NCBI GenBank assembly: GCA_964019655.1
Contig: CAXHTR010000008.1
Span: 1,116,001 to 1,180,000, forward strand
Length of the DNA: 64,000 nt
Direction of reading: 5' to 3'
Source of the DNA: Perkinsela sp. pyNocScin1
Lineage: Eukaryota > Euglenozoa > Kinetoplastea > Prokinetoplastida > Perkinselidae
Part shown: in pieces, positions 38,461 through 47,173 of the stretch
Numbering within the stretch: position 1 is the stretch's first letter
How the letters are laid out: each line of letters starts with the position of its first letter
The notes under the pieces: model-generated
What the model was told of the DNA's origin: nothing
Seen by the model: the letters and a program-made list of their open reading frames with translations, nothing else
Databases searched by the model: none
Position numbers and translations under genes: made by a program

Positions 38461-38975
38461 GTCGATCAATATGGGCAGAAAGATGGAAAATGCAGCTTTT
38501 CAATTTCAATACATAGTCAGCGAGATAAAGCTCTTTGGGATGCAGCATGCGCTTTGAAGGCTTTATCATACTTATTTTGTGATTTTTCTCTGAAAAAGTA
38601 CAATTCGAGCGACTGGGCCAGTACCGTGCGACATCTGAATCGGACGGGGTCCCCTATCTTCAGAGGCGAAGACCACCTCTTCTCTATGAGAAAATTTAAG
38701 GGCCACCTCGGTCAGAAAAGCGAAGCCATTCATGACATGCTCAGTCATAAGGAAGGCAAATGGTTGAGCCAGGATATCAACCAAATTTCAGTGGAAAATG
38801 TATGATTGAGAGAGGTTCACGCATTCACGAGTAAACCATCTTACTTCCTTGCACAACGTAACTAACCAATCCTTTGATCATTATCCACAGAACAGTGCGA
38901 GCGACGCAATTTTCTGTTTTTCACGCCCTTCCATTCTTTTACTTTTCCTCCCCCATATCTATACATATAGAAGAC
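38461..38975. other. Intergenic, no supported gene
   Basis: This 515-base spacer contains a plus-strand frame (38554-38805) that opens at a non-ATG codon and has no recognisable content. The right end carries the pyrimidine tract listed at 38932-38970. Confidence 0.5.
38932..38970 (+). promoter_or_regulatory. Pyrimidine tract and candidate trans-splice acceptor
   Basis: A T/C-rich run ending in CCTCCCCCATATCT is followed by AG at 38969-38970, five bases before the ATG at 38976. This supports the start used for the small gene and rejects the longer upstream frame. The call is by pattern only. Confidence 0.5.
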
Positions 38976-39287
38976 ATGGCATCATTCGGCGAGGCACAGC
39001 TGCGCGCGATGGGCTGGTCGGAGGAGCACGAGGAGACGGAGCGCACCAAGCGCGTCCCGCACGCGGCGCTCAACTACGCCACCGGCCTGCAGTCGAAGAC
39101 GGAGAAGCACAGTAAGTACGCGACGGAGACGTGGGAGAGCCACCTCGACAAGACGCTCTCCGCGATCAACAAGGCGGACCCCGCCGCCGACGAGCGGCTC
39201 ATTTTTACGGACTCGCTCCACGCCACGGGCAAGAAGTACACGCGGGGCTCCGTCTTTAAGCAAAAGTTTGCCGCAATGAACGAGTGA
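38976..39287 (+). CDS. Small protein with a G-patch/Spp2-like start
   Basis: The ATG at 38976 gives 103 residues. The first part, FGEAQLRAMGWSEEHEE, resembles the start of the Spp2/GPKOW G-patch (FGxALLRGMGW), which activates splicing DEAH helicases. The later Gly residues of a full G-patch are not evident. The rest is polar and charged (AALNYATGLQSKTEKH, GKKYTRGSVFKQKF). The high GC and codon use match the next gene, 98 bases downstream. If the G-patch reading is right, a role in trans-splicing would fit a kinetoplastid, but this is a suggestion. A small conserved unknown is the safe call. Confidence 0.7.
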   Translation: MASFGEAQLRAMGWSEEHEETERTKRVPHAALNYATGLQSKTEKHSKYATETWESHLDKTLSAINKADPAADERLIFTDSLHATGKKYTRGSVFKQKFAAMNE

Positions 39288-39384
39288 GTGGTGACGTGTC
39301 TGGCTGAGATTTTTTTTTACTTTTCAGAAAATTTGATCTCTCAAAATTTCTCTTGGAAAATCCATACACTCAATCAATCAAAAA

Positions 39385-40824
39385 ATGCTCCACATCACCC
39401 GACTACGCTTCAATACACTCGAACACTACGCCGCGTGGGGGACCGCGATGATGTCGCACGTCGACAGCCGCATCAACCCGGGCGCCGAAAACTTCGCGAA
39501 GGGCAAGATCGTCCGCGACCAGCTCCAAAAGATAGCGACGCGCTGGAACCCCGAGGCCAAGATTTACCTCTGTGGCAGCTGCGTGACGCTCGGCGTCCTC
39601 GAAAAAAACTCCGACTTTGACATGTGCGCGCTCGTCCAGGACCTCGTGGGCGAGCAGCGCGCGCAGGGCAAGATGACGGAAAAGTTCTGGAAGGCTGGCC
39701 GCATGCACATCCCGCACCACCTCCGCGACCACCTGCTCGGCCTCGCCGAGTGCCGCACGCCTGTGCTCACGCTCCACGTCCCAAACGAGGCGCGCGTCAA
39801 GCCGACGCGCTTCGGCGCGCTCACGCCCGAGCAGGACGCGCTCACGCGCACGCCCGTTTTACGGTTTAAAACCAAAAAGCTCACAGACGCCGAGATCGCC
39901 GATATTCTCAATAAAGTCCCAGGCAAGGTCATTCGCCACGCTGTCGCCCCGTTCGACGCGGCCACAGGGTCCGGCACGTCCCTCGAGATCGAGGTCGGCG
40001 ACACGATGGCTGCCCTCGAGACGCTCGCGCTGCTGCCAGACGGCAAAATTTTGCAGAAGGCGCAGCGCGAGGACCTCGTGCGCGACTTCAAGAGCCACGA
40101 CTTCGTGCCTGAACTTTTGCGATTCAACTGGGACTGCAGCTTCATGGGATACTCTGTCAAGAACTCGTACCTCATTCGCAAATATTTACTTGAGGAGGGC
40201 CCTGACTACGCGCGGTACTGCTCGATGGCCATCAAGAACTGGGGCAAGGCCAACCACATCGGCTACGGCGCGGGCGGGTACATGACGACGTACGCCGTGA
40301 CTGTGATGTTCCTGTACTTTCTGCTCGTGACGCACAACATGAAGTGGATCGACCCCTTCAGCCTGCCGCACCCCGTGTACATGCCGCGGTACCCCGACTA
40401 CGCGCCGCTCGTCGAGGCGCCCAAGCCGAGCGCGGCAGAGGTCGGGTACATTGTCGCTGAGTTCTTTCGGTTCTATAGCACGTTCGACTGGGACAAGGAG
40501 GTCGTGAGCCTCAACCGACCGCGCCGGAGCACGCGGCAGGACGTCGGGTGGACATTCTCCGAAAAGGACAAGTTCTCGTACTACATGTGCATCGAGGACC
40601 CCTACGAGCAGGTGAACACCGGCGGGCTCAACCTCGGCCGCTGGCTGCACCCTGAGAAGTTCCACATCGTGAAGAAAGAGTTCCAGATCGCGGCGGACCA
40701 GATGACGCACCTGCACCCCGACAAGGCCGATGGGTGCTTCTTCGGGAAGAAGCGCGCGCCGATCGGGCAGAAGGACTGGTCGCCGTTAATGAAGCACAGC
40801 GGTGTGCATCGTCGCAAGGGATGA
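39385..40824 (+). CDS. Terminal uridylyltransferase, RET2-like (editosome 3' TUTase)
   Basis: The nucleotidyltransferase core has LCGSCVTLGVLEKNSDFDM with Gly64-Ser65 and catalytic Asp77 and Asp79. The third acid is Asp250 in RFNWDCSFMGYSVKNS. The large 170-residue gap between the second and third acid corresponds to the middle domain that RET2 inserts at this place; from memory, T. brucei RET2 uses Asp97, Asp99 and Asp267, nearly the same spacing. The central domain reads YCSMAIKNWGKANHIGYGAG then YMTTYAVTVMFLYFL, typical of TUTases, and FFRFYSTFDWDKEVVSL follows. At 479 residues it is close to RET2 length. RET2 adds U residues during mitochondrial insertion editing. MEAT1 or a cytosolic TUTase are alternatives. 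Confidence 0.82.
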   Translation: MLHITRLRFNTLEHYAAWGTAMMSHVDSRINPGAENFAKGKIVRDQLQKIATRWNPEAKIYLCGSCVTLGVLEKNSDFDMCALVQDLVGEQRAQGKMTEKFWKAGRMHIPHHLRDHLLGLAECRTPVLTLHVPNEARVKPTRFGALTPEQDALTRTPVLRFKTKKLTDAEIADILNKVPGKVIRHAVAPFDAATGSGTSLEIEVGDTMAALETLALLPDGKILQKAQREDLVRDFKSHDFVPELLRFNWDCSFMGYSVKNSYLIRKYLLEEGPDYARYCSMAIKNWGKANHIGYGAGGYMTTYAVTVMFLYFLLVTHNMKWIDPFSLPHPVYMPRYPDYAPLVEAPKPSAAEVGYIVAEFFRFYSTFDWDKEVVSLNRPRRSTRQDVGWTFSEKDKFSYYMCIEDPYEQVNTGGLNLGRWLHPEKFHIVKKEFQIAADQMTHLHPDKADGCFFGKKRAPIGQKDWSPLMKHSGVHRRKG

Positions 40825-41355
40825 GAGATGAGGGATTACCTTTTGGTATTTAAGAGGCGATATACGCAAGTGGGAGAACCGAGACGTCTATGCGTGATTT
40901 TTTTGTAGATTAGGCTGAAAGCACCGTTGGCAGCGGATGTGCAGCATTTTTATGCTGAGATTTTCCTATTTTCGAATGTGAAGCGGGATATAAAAAGGTT
41001 TTAAGTCAAAACTTTACGTAATTTCCTTTTTCGTCGTGCTTTTTAGTAATTCAGTTGTACATGATGACGCTATAATCCTTCAGATAAGGCTTGATGGCCC
41101 GAAGTTCGAACTGAAAGTGGGCGGAGAACTTCAAGTCACTGGTATTTTTCTTTTGATACGCTTTAGGAGGGTACTGACGCAGGTTTACTTTGCGAGGAAA
41201 AATACTTGTTAGCTCGTTCTTAACACGCACTGAATACATCTTTACCCTGTTTTATCAGATGCCCCCCTCCTTGACAATAGCGCACTTTTGACTTAAGATT
41301 TTTTCGTCTCAGCCTTCTAACACTCTTCTCTCCCCATTGTTTTCCTTTTTATAGG
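40825..41355. other. Intergenic, no gene seen
   Basis: This 531-base spacer lies between two plus-strand genes. A box-C-like ATGATGA at 41061-41067 with CTGA at 41111-41114 is present but too short and without stem to call a snoRNA. The right end carries a pyrimidine tract listed separately. Confidence 0.5.
41321..41354 (+). promoter_or_regulatory. Pyrimidine tract and candidate trans-splice acceptor
   Basis: A T/C-rich run (41321-41350) is followed by AG at 41353-41354, one base before the ATG at 41356. If used, the spliced leader would be joined almost at the start codon, giving a very short 5' UTR. This arrangement decides the start of the LRR gene. It is read by pattern only. Confidence 0.5.
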
Positions 41356-42171
41356 ATGAACTTGCGCCTCTTCGGCGTCTTTCTCTGCGCTGATGATTCT
41401 GATACATTAGACGAGGCCTTCAGCCCCGCCATGCAGCTCGCCGCTATGCGCAATATCGTCCGCCAGCCCAACGGGAGGCCATCCAGCGCGCTCCACGAAT
41501 CTGTGAAAGGCAGCGCCGGCTGGGTCTGCAGCTGGGTCGGTGTCGCGTGCACCGACGGCGTTGTGACGCAGTTTGTATGCAACATGAGCTCCTCGGGCCC
41601 AGTCTTTGTCGACCTGCGGTGGCTCCCGGGCACCACCCGCTACGTCCACGCAGTCGATCTCACGCTGTACATGCCGTGGCACACCCAAGAGCTCTCACGC
41701 GACCTCCGGTACCTCTACATGGCCAACTGCCGGACGATCCCAATGATATTTTCTGTGAACAGTAAGCGAGCAAAGGCCTTTCAGCGCAACCCGGCCAATT
41801 TCATTGATCTGCGCCAGCTCCCACGGAAAATGGAGGAAATGTATTTTAAGGACAGCCTCTGGGCCGGGCCCATCCACATCATCGACCTGCCGCCGACAAT
41901 GCGGCTGCTGCACATCTCAGACGTTCTGCTCTATTCGACGCTCGTCCAGATGGCGACGCTCCCGAAAGGCCTGCGGAGCGTCCGCGTGCACTACCAGTTC
42001 GGCAGCAAGTCAATGGCGCTGAAGGAGATCGACGGGCAGGCAATCGACGAGCGCGTGCAGATAGCGACCGTCGGCGGGGCCTTCGAGCGCGAATCGGCCT
42101 ACTCGGAGGGCCTTTGCAGGGAATGCGTGAAGATTCCCAAGCGGATGCGGGCTGTGCAGGTGCAGAGGTGA
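41356..42171 (+). CDS. Divergent secreted LRR-family protein
   Basis: The 271-residue protein has a leader MNLRLFGVFLCADD and a cap ending CSWVGVACTDGVVTQFVC. The LRR part is degenerate: LPRKMEEMYFKDSLWAGPIH, LPPTMRLLHISDV and LPKGLRSVRVH keep the LP-x-x-(M/L) core only. The same order and wording occur in the minus-strand gene at 16679-17431 (LPSKMEEFMYANC, LPATMRILYI). The two form a subfamily whose members now sit in opposite gene clusters. The basic C-terminus (PKRMRAVQVQR) is not shared. The ligand and location are unknown beyond the secretory leader. Confidence 0.8.
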   Translation: MNLRLFGVFLCADDSDTLDEAFSPAMQLAAMRNIVRQPNGRPSSALHESVKGSAGWVCSWVGVACTDGVVTQFVCNMSSSGPVFVDLRWLPGTTRYVHAVDLTLYMPWHTQELSRDLRYLYMANCRTIPMIFSVNSKRAKAFQRNPANFIDLRQLPRKMEEMYFKDSLWAGPIHIIDLPPTMRLLHISDVLLYSTLVQMATLPKGLRSVRVHYQFGSKSMALKEIDGQAIDERVQIATVGGAFERESAYSEGLCRECVKIPKRMRAVQVQR

Positions 42172-42680
42172 GATTCTGCTGATGTTCGGAATTGTCATTC
42201 TGTGTAATCTGAGAGATGACAAGGTCTCCTTTGGGTTCAGTGCTTGTGCTTACGCATAGCTTAGTAGAGAATGGAGGCTTGTCCAATTTTCAGGAATGAT
42301 GTAAAGCGACGCTGGTACTGGCCTGAGGCTTGATAGGGCAATGGCTCAGTATTAAAGCCATTTTCTGCATCATATCTCCGTATGCCAATTTCATTCTCGG
42401 GGCCTATCATATTTCGAGTCATTGCGACTGCTACTTGATTTCATCTGCAGCTCAAAAAATACTTGCGCTCCTGCCGGCACTCTGCCCCAAACGTCTGCAT
42501 CTTTGACTTTCCGGCTGTTTTCACACTGCTGATTGCCCATGCCTGAATTTCTAACTCATCCATGTAGGTATCCCACGCAAAGTCAATTCTGTAGTGATCC
42601 ACACTTTCTAATCCCTTTGGCCTGTCTACCAAGCGCTCTTATCCTCCATTACTCTTTTACCCCTTTAATTACTTAGAAGA
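42172..42680. other. Intergenic, no gene seen
   Basis: This 509-base spacer lies between two plus-strand genes. The last 40 bases are pyrimidine-rich and contain AG at 42675-42676, four bases before the ATG at 42681, a likely trans-splice acceptor. Nothing else is supported. Confidence 0.5.
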
Positions 42681-43412
42681 ATGCAGCCCCTCCCGTGGGA
42701 GTCCCAGCCCACCACCGAGCACCGCAGCATCCTCTTCTTTCGCACCAAGGGCTCGCCGAATCCCTTCACCATGCTCACCTTCGGCGGGACGCACATCACC
42801 GCCCACGCCGCGGCGGACCGCATCCGCGAGGCCGCGAACATCTCGCCGGACATCAAGCTCGAGCTCACCAACGCCCGAACGGACAAGCCGCTCGACGGCA
42901 GTGAGGCAAAGCTGCCCACCTACACGTACCTGCACTACACCGTGTCGCGGGCACCTGTCGAGATGACCATCGAGAAGGAAAAGTCGTACGTGCAGAATTT
43001 TTTAGATAAAAATGGTCCAATTTTGCACACAAACCCAAAAATCCGCCGCGCGGCCCGCCTGTACCCAGTGGTTTGCAACGGCGTCGTGGCCGAGGCGGTG
43101 GTCGAGCGTATAAAAGCGCAAAGCGGCACGGAGCTCCACACCCGCACTGCCTGTGGGTGCTGTGGCTATCACATTCTTGAGCCAATGCAGACACAGTGCT
43201 GCGCGGCAGTCATGTGCGCCGTGTGCCTGCAGTACATCTCACTGAACACCGACAGCTGCCCGTTCTGCGAGGCGCAGGCGAGCGACTGGGGCGAGCGGGC
43301 GACAGCGATACCGCAGGGCGACGTCCCGAACGAGCACGGGCTGACTGCGGGGCTGATCGCGGCCTTTCAGGAGGCGGAGCGGAAGAAATTAGAGAAGGCG
43401 GGGAATGAGTGA
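42681..43412 (+). CDS. Mpe1/RBBP6-type protein: DWNN domain plus RING/U-box
   Basis: The first 90 residues form a DWNN ubiquitin-like domain: ILFFRTKGSPNPFTMLTFGG then THITAHAAADRIREAANIS and ELTNARTDKPLDG, which match the Mpe1/RBBP6 pattern. A RING-like module follows near residues 158-200: CGCCGYHILEPMQTQCCAAV, then MCAVCLQYI and CPFCEAQASDWG. The CCHC knuckle that usually lies between the two is missing. Mpe1 is a subunit of the cleavage and polyadenylation factor, where it controls poly(A)-site cleavage. In kinetoplastids polyadenylation is coupled to trans-splicing, so this would serve both. The 243-residue length is short for the family. The start follows a good acceptor AG. Confidence 0.87.
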   Translation: MQPLPWESQPTTEHRSILFFRTKGSPNPFTMLTFGGTHITAHAAADRIREAANISPDIKLELTNARTDKPLDGSEAKLPTYTYLHYTVSRAPVEMTIEKEKSYVQNFLDKNGPILHTNPKIRRAARLYPVVCNGVVAEAVVERIKAQSGTELHTRTACGCCGYHILEPMQTQCCAAVMCAVCLQYISLNTDSCPFCEAQASDWGERATAIPQGDVPNEHGLTAGLIAAFQEAERKKLEKAGNE

Positions 43413-44018
43413 TTTTGGGATGGACTATTCTGAGAAGGTAGGGGCGAGGAAAGAAGCATTTTTGTATATGTGAGAGGGGATTCTTCTAGTTCTTGTGACA
43501 TTAGCCTTTATAGCGTACACTTTCTAAAATCTTGGTCGGAAAAATTGCTGATCACGCAAAGTAAAGTGGAAGAACAAAAGCTGAATGTGAATGCGCATGT
43601 GAGCACATTGCTTCATAAGATCTTTGAAAGGAAGCAGAATTGATGTAGAAACCGGAAAGCCTGCAGAGATCTGGTACATTTAGCAAAATTATGAATCTTC
43701 GTAGTACCCATCAATTGTCACGATACTTTTCACTAATGCTTCGATCAGATTGCAAAGCGCAAGGCGCTCAGCGTGCAAACTTTCATCGCTTGGCAGACGA
43801 ATTCGTTTTTTCGATTGAACGATCAGAAAAATCCGCTAGATGCCACTCAAGAATCCCGCCTTTGCGTTTTTCTAAGTAAACTTCCTCACTCCAATCAACA
43901 TTTACTTGTAGTGTACGAATTTTTGAATGTCCAAGCGCTTCGAATTAATTTTCCGCACACGAAAGTCCAACACCACAATTTTACCACATTCTTTCATATA
44001 TTTTCTTCAAAACAAACA
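43413..44018. other. Intergenic, no supported gene
   Basis: This 606-base spacer lies between two plus-strand genes. A 62-residue plus frame (43691-43879) has no recognisable content and is likely chance. The reading frame of the next gene is open back to 43773, but that part is AT-rich and not like its coding sequence. Confidence 0.5.
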
Positions 44019-44471
44019 ATGGGCAGACGCTATGAGGCCCTCGTGCGCCGCTCTGGGACTGGCCGCTTCGCACACGTTGTGAACTGGAACACCGCTGCCG
44101 CACCGCGAAAGGAGGTCGTCATTCCAGCTTCAGTCGTCCACGCCGACCCCAAAAAGTTCTGGAACGAGCGCCTCACGTGGGGCCACACACGATGCCGTGC
44201 CACGCGCATCCCCTTGTGGGACCGCATGGCGCACGTCGCGCTGATGGTGTCGCGCCCGACGGAGGCCCCGGACACCCCTGCGGACGCGTTCCGGCGCCTC
44301 TTTGACTCGTGGAAGGCGTTCTTCATCACGAAGATCGCGCTGACGAAGACGCTGCTGCTGCCGCAGGTGACGACGAGCGTCGTCGATACACTCGCGAGGG
44401 AGCGCGAAGAAGCGAAGAAAGAGAAAGATAACGAAGAAAAGACTTCAGGGAGCAGCGATACGAAGAAATAG
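44019..44471 (+). CDS. Unknown small basic protein
   Basis: The ATG at 44019 gives 150 residues. Composition changes sharply to GC-rich coding here, which supports this start over the upstream open frame. Features are MGRRYEALVRRSGTGRFAHV at the N-terminus, a WxxRLTWGHTRCRATRIPLW stretch, a helical segment RRLFDSWKAFFITKIALTKT, and a Lys/Glu-rich C-terminal tail. Compact basic proteins of this kind are common among kinetoplastid mitoribosomal or respiratory subunits, but I recognise no family and no clear presequence. Confidence 0.68.
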   Translation: MGRRYEALVRRSGTGRFAHVVNWNTAAAPRKEVVIPASVVHADPKKFWNERLTWGHTRCRATRIPLWDRMAHVALMVSRPTEAPDTPADAFRRLFDSWKAFFITKIALTKTLLLPQVTTSVVDTLAREREEAKKEKDNEEKTSGSSDTKK

Positions 44472-44741
44472 TCATCGCAAGGACGGAAGCATCGGGTTGA
44501 AATGGGGAAAAGGGTATGAAAAACTCCCTTCGAGCAGTGCTTCTTAACTTCTGAAAATAGGCAATCTTTTGGATTTTCGTATCAGGTCCTATGATCCTGG
44601 GGAAACCAAGCGCTACAGAGGATATCTCTGCCAATCATCTGTGTAAAGGAAATGACGCAATACTGATTATTTTCGCCTTATACGAGGACTTCGACTTCAA
44701 AATTTGCATATGATTAGAATTTGTTATTCTCCAAAAATTCA

Positions 44742-45662
44742 ATGCTTCACGTCATCCTCAACGCCGACCCATTCCTGGGCAAGTTTGACCAGCTCAGCCT
44801 CTCTGACCAGGCTTCGATGGAGCTCCTCGTCCAGTGCTTCGACGAAAAAACGCAAAAACGCTACAAAAACCAAGATGGTCACTTCATCGATATCAGCGAA
44901 TGGCCAATTGTCAGGTGCAACGACGAAGGCATCGTCACCTACCTCGATCTTCCCGGCCCTGAATATGAATCGGGTGGATATTATACCGATGACGATTACT
45001 ATTACGATAGCGAAGACGACTATTCTGAATACGCCAGCCTTGCAGGATCACTGGAGACGAAGTACATTCCACGCCAGCTCGCAACCTTGGAAATTCAGCA
45101 GTGCTCGTTGACTGGAACATTCGACGTCAGTGCCCTCCCAGCAACCGTGGAATATCTCACAATTGAGGATGTTGAGCGCATGGATGGCACAATCGACTTT
45201 GGGAATCTCCCGGAGTGCTCAAAGCGCGTATTTATTTGCAATACCGGATTTTCGGGGAGTGCTGACCTGACTTGCCTACCACAGCCGCTCACTTTTCTCC
45301 ACATCACCAATAATCGCTTTTCGGGGGAAGTGGACTTGACAAAGCTACCGCCGAATCTCAAGAAGCTCAACCTCCGCGAAAACGCCTTTGTGGGATCTGT
45401 TGACCTGCGCGCACTGCCTGAGACAATCATCTTCCTCAACATCGGTGCCAACCAGCTCTCGGGAACTCTCGACATCTCGATGCTGCCAAAGAGCATGCGA
45501 GAGCTTAGCATTTACGAAAACGACTTTTCCGGTGTTCTGGACCTGAATCAGGTGCCAGAGACGTTCTTTGTGCGGCTCGAGGCCACAAAGCTGCTCTATA
45601 AGCGGCGGGTGGCGCTTCTAAACAATGCAGACCTGCAGGTCATTGCGCGAAAGCAGTCGTAA
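44742..45662 (+). CDS. Secreted leucine-rich repeat protein with acidic Tyr-rich insert
   Basis: The ATG at 44742 gives 306 residues with a very short leader (MLHVILNADPFLG) and the cap start KFDQLSLSDQASMELLVQ. The cap continues with EWPIVRCNDEGIVTYLDL. Between cap and LRRs there is an unusual acidic, Tyr-rich insert (residues about 78-100, DDDYYYDSEDDYSEY). About nine LRR units follow, for example LPPNLKKLNLRENAFVGSVDL and LPETIIFLNIGANQLSGTLDI. The insert could be a site for sulfation, phosphorylation or metal binding, which is speculative. The gene precedes another LRR gene on the same strand. Confidence 0.88.
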   Translation: MLHVILNADPFLGKFDQLSLSDQASMELLVQCFDEKTQKRYKNQDGHFIDISEWPIVRCNDEGIVTYLDLPGPEYESGGYYTDDDYYYDSEDDYSEYASLAGSLETKYIPRQLATLEIQQCSLTGTFDVSALPATVEYLTIEDVERMDGTIDFGNLPECSKRVFICNTGFSGSADLTCLPQPLTFLHITNNRFSGEVDLTKLPPNLKKLNLRENAFVGSVDLRALPETIIFLNIGANQLSGTLDISMLPKSMRELSIYENDFSGVLDLNQVPETFFVRLEATKLLYKRRVALLNNADLQVIARKQS

Positions 45663-46258
45663 GGCAGTGTGGGCAGGACAATGCGCATGAATATGCGATT
45701 TTTACGCTATAAATTTTATAATAGCAGTTTGGGGTCAGTTGCGATTTTATAGGGCTGATAATGGGGTCAGTCGCACGAAAAATTTCAAAAAGGTTGGAAA
45801 ACAGTGCCTTAGAGTTCTTGATGGTATTTCAGCTCGCTACAGATTAACCATAGGCACAGATAAGGATGATATTTCTAAGAATCGGATACTTGGAATTGAG
45901 CTATAGGCGACTGGTAGAGTTCGTAAATTACCCAGTATGCGTTCAGCCCATTGACGTTGCCAAGAGCTGCAGTGATGACAGCATACATTTCTTAGCTTTT
46001 CAGATTCCCGAAAGTGCAGGAAGCACATGGGCAGATCGAATTACTCTATGATTTCGGAAGCATCTCGCGCATGAACCCTTGGTACAAGAATCAAAGAGCG
46101 ATAGATCAATCTACAGGTGGTTTTTAGAATCGTATGAACTATTGACACTGCAATGGATAGCCCTAACTGAAAAACCCGCCCTTTTCTCACACACTATTGG
46201 CATCTATTCCCCTCAATATTTATGATCCATTCTGTATTTCCTCTTTCAATCAACTCCG
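45663..46258. other. Intergenic, no gene seen
   Basis: This 596-base spacer separates two plus-strand LRR genes. Two copies of GGGGTCAG lie 32 bases apart (45731-45738, 45763-45770). No supported frame or RNA gene is present. Confidence 0.5.
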
Positions 46259-47173
46259 ATGCTATTTACTCTCACATTCTACCTCACAGACACCGCAGCA
46301 CCCCTCGCACGCGTGGACAAGGCCACGCTCTCAGACCAGACGCTCCTTGAGCTCACCGTCAGTGAACTCTCACACGACAACTTCGTCGACGATGCCGGCG
46401 AGTTCCTCCCTTTCGCCGAGTGGAAGGACACAGAAACGGACGAGGCGGGCCACGCCACCGAGCTCCACTGGTACCACTTCCGCTCAACGTTCTTCGAGAG
46501 CCACGGCACCATTCACCTCGAGTGGCTGCCCCCGCATGTTCGCGAGGTCAACGTCATGCGGAATCAGCTCATTGGGACAGTGGATACAGCCGCACTGCCT
46601 GCGGCCCTCGAGCGGTGCCTCCTCAACCACAACGAATTCGCCGGGGGTCTCGACCTAACGGCTCTGCCCCCAAAGCTACAAGAACTTTCAGTGTTGTGCA
46701 ACTCCTTTACGGGGGAAGCTAACCTCACAGCACTGCCAGAGCCGATGGGCTTCCTCAATCTTGCGGCGAACAAATTTTCGGGGAAATTGCGTCTGCACGC
46801 GCTGCCGCCGAACATGGAAATGCTCACGCTCAGCCAAAATCTGTTTGAAGGGGAAATCGTACTCACAAAACTCCCAGACTCCCTCAAATTCCTCTCTGCC
46901 AGCGAAAATAAGCTCAGTGGTGAAATTGACCTCACGGCGCTACCTTTGCGATTCGTTGAGCTTCGGCTGCACCAGAATGCGCTCAGCGGTCGGATTTCGT
47001 TAGACTTTTTGCCAGACAGCCTGCGCGTCCTCAAGCTCAGCGACAATCAGCTTTCGGGCGATCTGGTGATCTCGCGCCTCCCGGCAGAAATCCACGAGGT
47101 GCATGTGGACGGTAATGCCTTTGCGACCGTGCAGATAGCGGAAGCGCTGGACCGAAACCCAATCACTGTGTGA
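46259..47173 (+). CDS. Secreted leucine-rich repeat protein
   Basis: The 304-residue protein opens with MLFTLTFYLTDTAAPLARVD, a signal-like leader running into the cap start ATLSDQTLLELTVSEL. The cap has AEWKDTETDEAGHATELHW, without the usual Cys pair. About nine regular LRR units follow: LPAALERCLLNHNEFAGGLDL, LPPKLQELSVLCNSFTGEANL, LPDSLKFLSASENKLSGEIDL and others. It is the last plus-strand gene before the convergent switch. The repeat consensus is the same as in the minus-strand cluster, so the plus and minus LRR genes share one ancestor. Confidence 0.9.
   Translation: MLFTLTFYLTDTAAPLARVDKATLSDQTLLELTVSELSHDNFVDDAGEFLPFAEWKDTETDEAGHATELHWYHFRSTFFESHGTIHLEWLPPHVREVNVMRNQLIGTVDTAALPAALERCLLNHNEFAGGLDLTALPPKLQELSVLCNSFTGEANLTALPEPMGFLNLAANKFSGKLRLHALPPNMEMLTLSQNLFEGEIVLTKLPDSLKFLSASENKLSGEIDLTALPLRFVELRLHQNALSGRISLDFLPDSLRVLKLSDNQLSGDLVISRLPAEIHEVHVDGNAFATVQIAEALDRNPITV

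Noticed and set aside
38554-38805. 83-residue plus frame
   Set aside because: It opens at a non-ATG codon and shows no family or composition support.
41061-41114. ATGATGA...CTGA as a C/D snoRNA
   Set aside because: The span of 54 bases is short, no terminal stem is seen and the motif is isolated.
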